64,000 nucleotides of DNA from Fallopia convolvulus (lineage: Eukaryota > Streptophyta > Magnoliopsida > Caryophyllales > Polygonaceae). Positions 57,745-64,000 of this stretch are shown piece by piece. The notes below the pieces were generated by a model that had not been told where the DNA came from, did not search any database, and worked only from the letters and a program-made list of their open reading frames with translations. Every line of letters begins with the position of its first letter. The first letter of the stretch is position 1. Made by a program: the position numbers and the translations under genes. The DNA lies in assembly GCA_964016875.1 (NCBI GenBank), contig OZ024719.1:29870679-29934678 (forward strand), in the 5' to 3' direction.

Positions 57745-60535
57745 TGTTGAACTGGAAAATTTGAAAAAGTATCTCAAACATGGCTTAATGCATGGGCTTT
57801 AAAACCATATTGGTATCATAGGCCCAAAATGATGATCATAAGGGCTCAAAATTTGAAGGCCGGAAATTGAGTACAATAAAATTGTACCAAATAAATTTTA
57901 ATTGAAAAATAGGTTAATGGAGAGAGGTTACAAAACTGCACGTGCTCACCTCCTAAAATCAAGTAGTGAGTGAGATCAATAAAAAGAAGAAGAAATAAAT
58001 AAACTCAATGGACCGGTTAGGTGGCTTAACTCCCCACTTTCCACACTACATTTAAAAAGTTTTTCTCTTAAAGTGGAATATATTAAATAGTGGGAAGTTG
58101 TAACCTCCTACTAGTTTTCCTTATAAAAAGAAAATTACATGTTAAAATCACTTCCTGGATTCTGCCGACCACAAAACAAGCTAAGAAGGAGTTACAAAAG
58201 AAATTCAAAGCCAAAAATAGCCAACACCTTCTTTTCTTTGTCGACCCCCATTGCAGAATTAAACTCCCTTTCCAAATCAAGCAAAAAAAAAAAAAGAGAG
58301 AGAGTAGTAGAGAAAAGGTAGCGTGGTGTTCTTTTATTCCTCCTCCTCTTTCCCTTTTCAAAGTATTCATGATTAATAATTCTAATCCCGCTCGTGAGGA
58401 TCTAGTTAGAGCCTTACATATGGGCGTGGATTTGGTATCATTTCATTAAATTTTTTTTGGATTCCCTTTGATAAAGTTGGAACTAGATAGTTCCTAAATT
58501 TCGCCCTCTTGAGTAGTCACTCAGGATTGCAACAAAAAAATTCTCACATGTGCGTAGTTACGTACTTGTGAACAATTTGCCAAACCCACATGTGCGTAGT
58601 TACGTACTTGTGTGCAACTCCTTGTGAAAAGGGTGTGTTTGGACATTGGAACTAGTTAGTTCCTAAATTCGGATCTTGAGTAGTCACTCAGGATTTCAAC
58701 CAAAAATTCCCACATGCGCGTAGTTACCTACTTGTGTGCAACTCCTTTTAAAAGGGGTGTGATTGGAACTAGTTAGTTCATAAAATTCTCTTGAGTAGTC
58801 ACTTAGGATTTTAACAAAAAGAATTCGTACATGTGTGTAGTTACGTGCTTGTAGGGTTCAATAAATTGGTAGTCTTTATTAAGACTCAAGGGATTAATTA
58901 ATCTCACAATCATGCAAGGATTAAAATTAAGGGGTTACTCTACCAAATTTTATGCATCACTCTGTTAAAGTTTTGTACAATTTTAATGGAGTTTTCAAAA
59001 GACAAAAAAAATATCCAGTCGGTTCGATGTCGAAATTCGACAAGGACAATGCGTAGAGACCAAATTTCTACGTAAAAAAAGTGGTAATTGAAAGTCACCA
59101 AAAATGAAATCTCTGCATCATAAATGCATCTTCAAAAAAAGTATAAAGAAAATAAAATGGAGCATGAAGGAAGTTGATGGCTCTCCAATTTGCAAATGGG
59201 AGAGCATATGTATCATGGTTGGTGTCCACGTGTAAAAAGGGTCCAAATCAAAAGATTAATTTATGGGTGATTTGACCATCTCAACTCAAGTTAATTAACA
59301 TAAAAGTGAAAATATATAGTATATGAGATATGAGATTATGAGTCCTACCTCTGGAGAGAGTGAAATTACTCCATTGATGCTTCGTAACCCTCTAGATGAG
59401 CCCTAATTAATTAAGCCTAATGAAACTGGCCCAACAGATATCATGGCCTCTCGCAAATTATAAAATTTGACCCACTAAAATTATTCTTAATCAAATCATG
59501 ATCAATATAAAAATAGACTATTTAATGCACAAAGCTTAGTCTAAAAATATTATTAATTATATTCAATTTGGATCAACAAATTAAATCATTCTTCTACAGA
59601 ACTACATAAAGACTTGATGCCTAAAAAAGGCTACGTAGGTAACTCGACATCAAATTTTAATCGAGTACAGTCGCCAAATCCCGAAGTTCAAATCAAAGAT
59701 AAAAATATCCTTTTTTTTTACTAGAACTACGTAAAGACTTGATGCTTATAAAAGGCTACGTAGGTAACTGGATATCAAATTTAACATATATCGAGCTCAG
59801 TCGCAAATCCCAAATTAAATCAGCAAAGTGGTAGAGAAGTCTCAAATATTCAAGCTCAAAGCATAATTAATTAATTATGCATGCATAGCCCATCTTCTCA
59901 AATTTATTTTGTGGCTAATATAAAATTAGGATCATTTAAAGCACAAAGCTTGATCTAAAAAATCTCATTAGTCATAATTAATTTGGGTTATAAAATTAAA
60001 AGTTCTTTTTAAGAACTAAGTACGATTTGATCCCTTTTAAAAAGAGTACGTAGGAAACTCGATAAAAAGCAAATCAAATGCTCATCGAGTTCAATTACAA
60101 CTCCAAATCAAACTAAAAGTTCCAAATCCAAAATCGCACTAACAAATTGTGCACGCCAAATGCAAAGGACTAGATCACCCTTCCTAGAAGGCGGGTCTAG
60201 TGTCTTTTGCGTCATGCAAATGATAGTTGGAGTGGTCTAGGCAACCCTTCCTAGAAGGTGGGTTTTGATTTGTTCCTTTGATGCATGAAAAATTACACGC
60301 ACCAAAATCAAACACAAAAAACAAAACACTCTGAACTACGTAAGGCTTGATTCTCTTTAAAGAGATATGTAGGCAACTCGTCAAAACTCGGGTACAACCC
60401 AAATTCCAAAACAAACCAAATTCTTTGTGAGTGTTTGACTTTTAATCAAAAGCGTAAAAAGATAGGGTGGAACTCAAACTTTAAGAAATTCAAATAAAAT
60501 ATGTTTAGCAAATATTTTCACATTTTGGTTCAACA
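57745..60535 (+). repeat. 3' LTR of element A, 2791 bp
   Basis: TG...CA termini as for the 5' LTR, with polypurine tract on the left and target duplication ATGGC on the right. It includes about 337 bases (about 57958-58295) missing from the 5' LTR, with a GAGAGAGAG word at the breakpoint. It contains the same ~90-base subrepeats (58490-58860) and the hairpin motif copies (59602, 59727, 60016, 60336). Confidence 0.93.
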
Positions 60536-61690
60536 ATGGCAACATAGGAAAGACTAAAGCTTGCTTAAGTATTCACATTGATACATATTACTTATGGCTT
60601 GTTTTGGCTGACAGAAATGCAGGGCTGAATGAAGGAAAAAAGAATGGTAACTGGAAGCTCATTGTTTGGAAGAGGTCCCTCCTTTCTTCTGATTCATCAG
60701 GTATCATAGGTTATGGCATAGAAGTTTTTTGCCTTAAGGAAAATAGAATTGATAGAGGCCTTTGGTCTGGTAGGGTTGCTGAATGCACTGTTTGTGTTTG
60801 GATTACACTAGAAATAATGGGAGAGAACAACAATAAGGCAATTAGAAACAATAGAGATTGTACAAGGAAAAACAGAAAGCAAGAGAGATTTCTACAGGTA
60901 AAAAGATTAAGACATCAGGTCTTATAAAGATGGTGCTAAGAGAAAATCCTGGAACATAAGAAAGAATAAGATATTGGATAATAAAAACAAGAAAAGGAAT
61001 ACTTCTAAATGCATTAAAAATGCAATGGTAAACACAACGATAATTCTTGACTTAATAGCCTACCATAAAGGAAAAAGCAAGATTAAAAGGGGAAACAAAA
61101 AAAGACAATGGAATCAGGATAAATATCAATATAGCAATAGGAGGAAAGCCAAAAAAAAATATGATGCTTAAACATAATATCAACATACATATAAGGAAGA
61201 CTAAGAGAACAAACACTTTGATTGTAAGAAAGGAGAATATGATTAATACACAGAAGATCAAACTAAACAATTTGGAGTGGAGAGTGATGATAAAGAGAAA
61301 ACCCTTTAAAAAGAAGGAAAGAAGATGGAATGGAACTCAGCACAATAAGAAGAACAACTTGCAACCTGAGTCCAGAAAAAGAAGTAACTACTACTCCTTC
61401 GAGGGAATGGAAGAACTAGGATTACATAAACTGAACAAACCATGGCATGCCATTATAAAAGTTCAAGTGGTAGAGATGAAAAATGGGTAGAAGAGAAGCA
61501 ACTGGATGTAAAATTAAGAAAGATATCTTTGTATGTAAACTATGAATGTAAGATCATATTGGTTGGCCAACATTATCCTTTGAAAGGAAAAATAAGAAAT
61601 ACAAGAAACAGGTTGATAAGTTATTTGTTTATGTGATTATCGAATCATGTTGGGATTGTTTTGAGTATCACAACCTATCAAAGAATAAGT
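60536..61690 (+). pseudogene. LINE region between element A and the endonuclease start
   Basis: Broken + strand frames (60604-60927, 60974-61171, 61161-61490, 61442-61636) are Lys/Asn-rich. This is typical of the variable C-terminal part of plant LINE ORF1. It directly continues the sequence interrupted at 36200 once element A and its duplicated bases are removed. Confidence 0.5.
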
Positions 61691-61694
61691 TGTA

Positions 61695-64000
61695 ATGAAA
61701 GTAAGCCTTTGGAACTGTAGAGGTATAGGACGTAAGTCGTTCTGGCCAGAAATAGATTCTTTCTGTAAAATAGAGGGTATTCAAATTATGGCTTTAGTAG
61801 AAACTAAAACAGACCAAACTCCGTCTGACCAAGTATGGAGACGGGTATGGTTTGTTAATATTGTATGATCTCCGGCTAATGGTAGAGCAGGGGACATCTG
61901 TGTTCTTTGGAAGGAACATCAATTTATCAATGAACGAGTTGAGCTAATCATCCAAGAACCTCGTTATGTGGCTCTAAAGCATAAGAACCTTGTAACAAAA
62001 TATATACTAGTAATCTTCTTTGTATATACTCCCCCCAAGAAAAGGATAAGGATAATTTTTGGAGCCAACTAACTCAGACTATACATCAAACTCATCTCCC
62101 GACTATTATTATGGGAGATCTCAATGAAATCTTAAACCCTAGTGAAAAGAAAGGTGGTGCCCAACCTGACCCAAACAGATTTGAAAGATTGCAGAATTTC
62201 AAGGATAGGTGTAATCTCGACATTCCGGTAATTGGAAGCATCTTTACTTGGAGGAAAAACAAAACAGAGGTTAACAATACTTATGAATAATTGGATCGAA
62301 CACTAGTTTGCTCACAAATACTCCAATGGTTCCATGACATAGCAACGGAAAACTATGCGTTCTCTTCATCAGATCATAGTAAAATAGTGATTGATTTAAA
62401 TAATGGAACAATTAACAAAGCACAACCTTTTAAATTTGAAAACATGTGGATGAAGAGGAAAGATTTCAGAAATATAGTTAAACAAGCTTGGCGACTTTCG
62501 GTTGATGGATCCAACATGTTCAAGTTGGTCAAGAAAACACAATTACTAAAAGCACATGCGAAGCAATGGAACAAAAGAACGTTTAGAAACACTTTCGAGC
62601 AAATAAAGTCAATTGAAAAAGAACTAATAGAATTACAATAATAAATTCTTCTTTCTCCAGAGGATAACATCATCAAAAAACAACTAAGACTAATCAACAA
62701 AAAAGAAAGCATACTCAACTTTCATAAAAACATACTGGCGACAACGAGCAAAGACAAAACATATAAAACTTACAGACTCTAATACAGGATATTTCCATAA
62801 ATTTGCGAGTGGTAGAAGAAATAGGAAAGTAATCAGGGAGATTACATCGGCAGAAGGAACTCAAATCATAGGAGAAGAAAGTATTAGAGAGGAAATAAGG
62901 AAGGAATTCAAAGCTAGATATAAAAAAGAACAAACTAACCATGAAACATTTAGGCAATATTCAAACTTTATTACGAAAGAGATAACGGATGAAGACAATA
63001 TGGAACTAACTAAACCAGTGACAAATGAAGAAATAAGAAACGCTTTAATGCAAATTAACTCTGAAAAATCCCCGGGTCCCGATGGTAGTATTTCACCGGG
63101 ATTCTATAAAAAATACTGGGACATTATCGGGCCAAGTGTTATCAAAGCAGTCAAGAGTTTTTTTCATTCAGGCAAAATCCTTACACAAATCAACCACACC
63201 TTTATTACATTGATACCAAAAAGAGAGAACGCAACTACCACTAACCATTACCAACCAATTAACTTATGTACAACTATCTATAAACTGATTGCCAAAGTTA
63301 TTACAGAAAGACTTAAAAAGGTGATGCAAAAACTGACTCATCCTCTTCAGGGTGCTTTTGTAGCTAAAAGATCAATCCATGATAATGTGCTAATTGCCCA
63401 CAAAATTTTCCATTCTTTCAAAAATAAGAAAGGAAAAGATGGGTGGGTGGCAATAAAATTAGACATGGAAAATTCCTATGACAGATTAGACTCGGATTTT
63501 ACATTCCAAATTTTAAATAAATTCGGATTAGATAATAAAATGATAAGATCGATTAAAGAATGTGTAAAAACGGTCTCGTTTTTAGTCCTAGTTAATAATA
63601 GCCCCACTAACCTATTCTTCCTTGAAAGTGGGTTGAGGCAAGGAGACCCTCTTTCTCCATTCCTTTTTATCCTAGCTACCAAAATCTTGGTTAGAAAGCT
63701 CCAAAAGACGAGCAACATAGACAAGAATACAATTGGATTTCCACTAACCCGCTTATGAACTAAAATCCCGTTTCTATCCTTTGCAGACGACATTATCATT
63801 TTCTCCTGAGCCAATCATGAAGCCTGTCTCAAAACAAAAAAGATCATTGAAGAATATTGTGCTATTTCAGGACAAAGAGTAAACTACCATAAATCATCTT
63901 TCCAAACATCACGAAATGTGGATAATTCACAAAAGAACAAAATCCAACAAACCCTTAGAATTTCTGGAATGATTGATTTGGAATCATATCTTGGATGCCC
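61695..64000 (+). pseudogene. LINE ORF2: endonuclease and reverse transcriptase (runs off the window)
   Basis: L1-type ORF2 starting MKVSLWNCRGIGRKSFWPEI. The endonuclease blocks are ALVETKTDQT, IIMGDLNEIL (about 62110) and SSSDHSKIV. The reverse transcriptase from 63000 has SPGPDGSISPGFYKKYW, NHTFITLIPKREN, GAFVAKRSIHDNVLIAHK, KLDMENSYDRLD (motif A), GLRQGDPLSPFLFILATKIL and SFADDIIIFS (the FADD catalytic box, about 63777-63807). Stops at about 61867 (TGA), 62287 (TAA), 62641 (TAA), 63756 (TGA) and 63807 (TGA), plus a frame change near 62050, make it a pseudogene. It is truncated by the window end. Confidence 0.88.

Overview
The window is nuclear DNA from a flowering plant, most likely a eudicot. 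Both real genes are split by introns with GT-AG borders and encode plant-type proteins. The rest is a dense mix of plant transposable elements: Ty3/gypsy LTR elements, L1-type LINEs, SINEs, Mutator-like elements and Stowaway/Tourist MITEs. I cannot name the species. There is one 200-base N gap (10243-10442).

Region 1 (1-25.1 kb) is a gene island with two genes transcribed toward each other. On the + strand, 2277-5864 is an eight-exon gene for plastid coproporphyrinogen III oxidase (haem and chlorophyll synthesis), 392 residues, apparently intact. On the - strand, 23289-12915 is a FAM135-type putative serine esterase. I resolved 14 coding exons (701 codons) carrying the N-terminal FAM135 domain and the GHSIG lipase motif, but the expected last ~90 residues are not found. 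Between the genes lie gypsy LTR remnants, a Stowaway MITE, two LINE fragments and a Tourist-like MITE. The esterase introns carry SINEs, another Stowaway MITE and a G19 tract. An AT-rich ~310 bp repeat occurs in inverted orientation on either side of the gene pair.

Region 2 (25.1-34.6 kb) is intergenic. A dispersed repeat lies in tandem and has been interrupted by two Mutator-like elements. Each has long inverted termini and a 9-bp target duplication, and another repeat copy in this window shows the pre-insertion sequence for each. The first resembles a Pack-MULE carrying a gene fragment. Gypsy and RNase H fragments, a degenerate ACCCG-type repeat and an unusual array of TTTTGATGCACA motifs follow.

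Region 3 (about 34.6-64 kb) is a three-level nest. A + strand L1-type LINE (possible ORF1 remnant before 36200; endonuclease and reverse transcriptase after 60536) is split by LTR element A, a Tat/Ogre-like gag-only gypsy element with LTRs at 36201-38629 and 57745-60535. Element A is itself interrupted by element B, a - strand gypsy derivative with a tRNA-Met primer site and a polypurine tract but no coding capacity. A later rearrangement duplicated 2176 bp of A together with one LTR of B, joining them at a 5-bp microhomology. The copies are almost identical, so this event is recent.

I see no tRNA, rRNA, CRISPR or complete novel gene system. The most interesting items are structural: the long intronic hairpin in the oxidase gene, the recurring CTACGTA...TACGTAG hairpin in element A, the Pack-MULE candidate, the GATGCACA array and the chimeric duplication.
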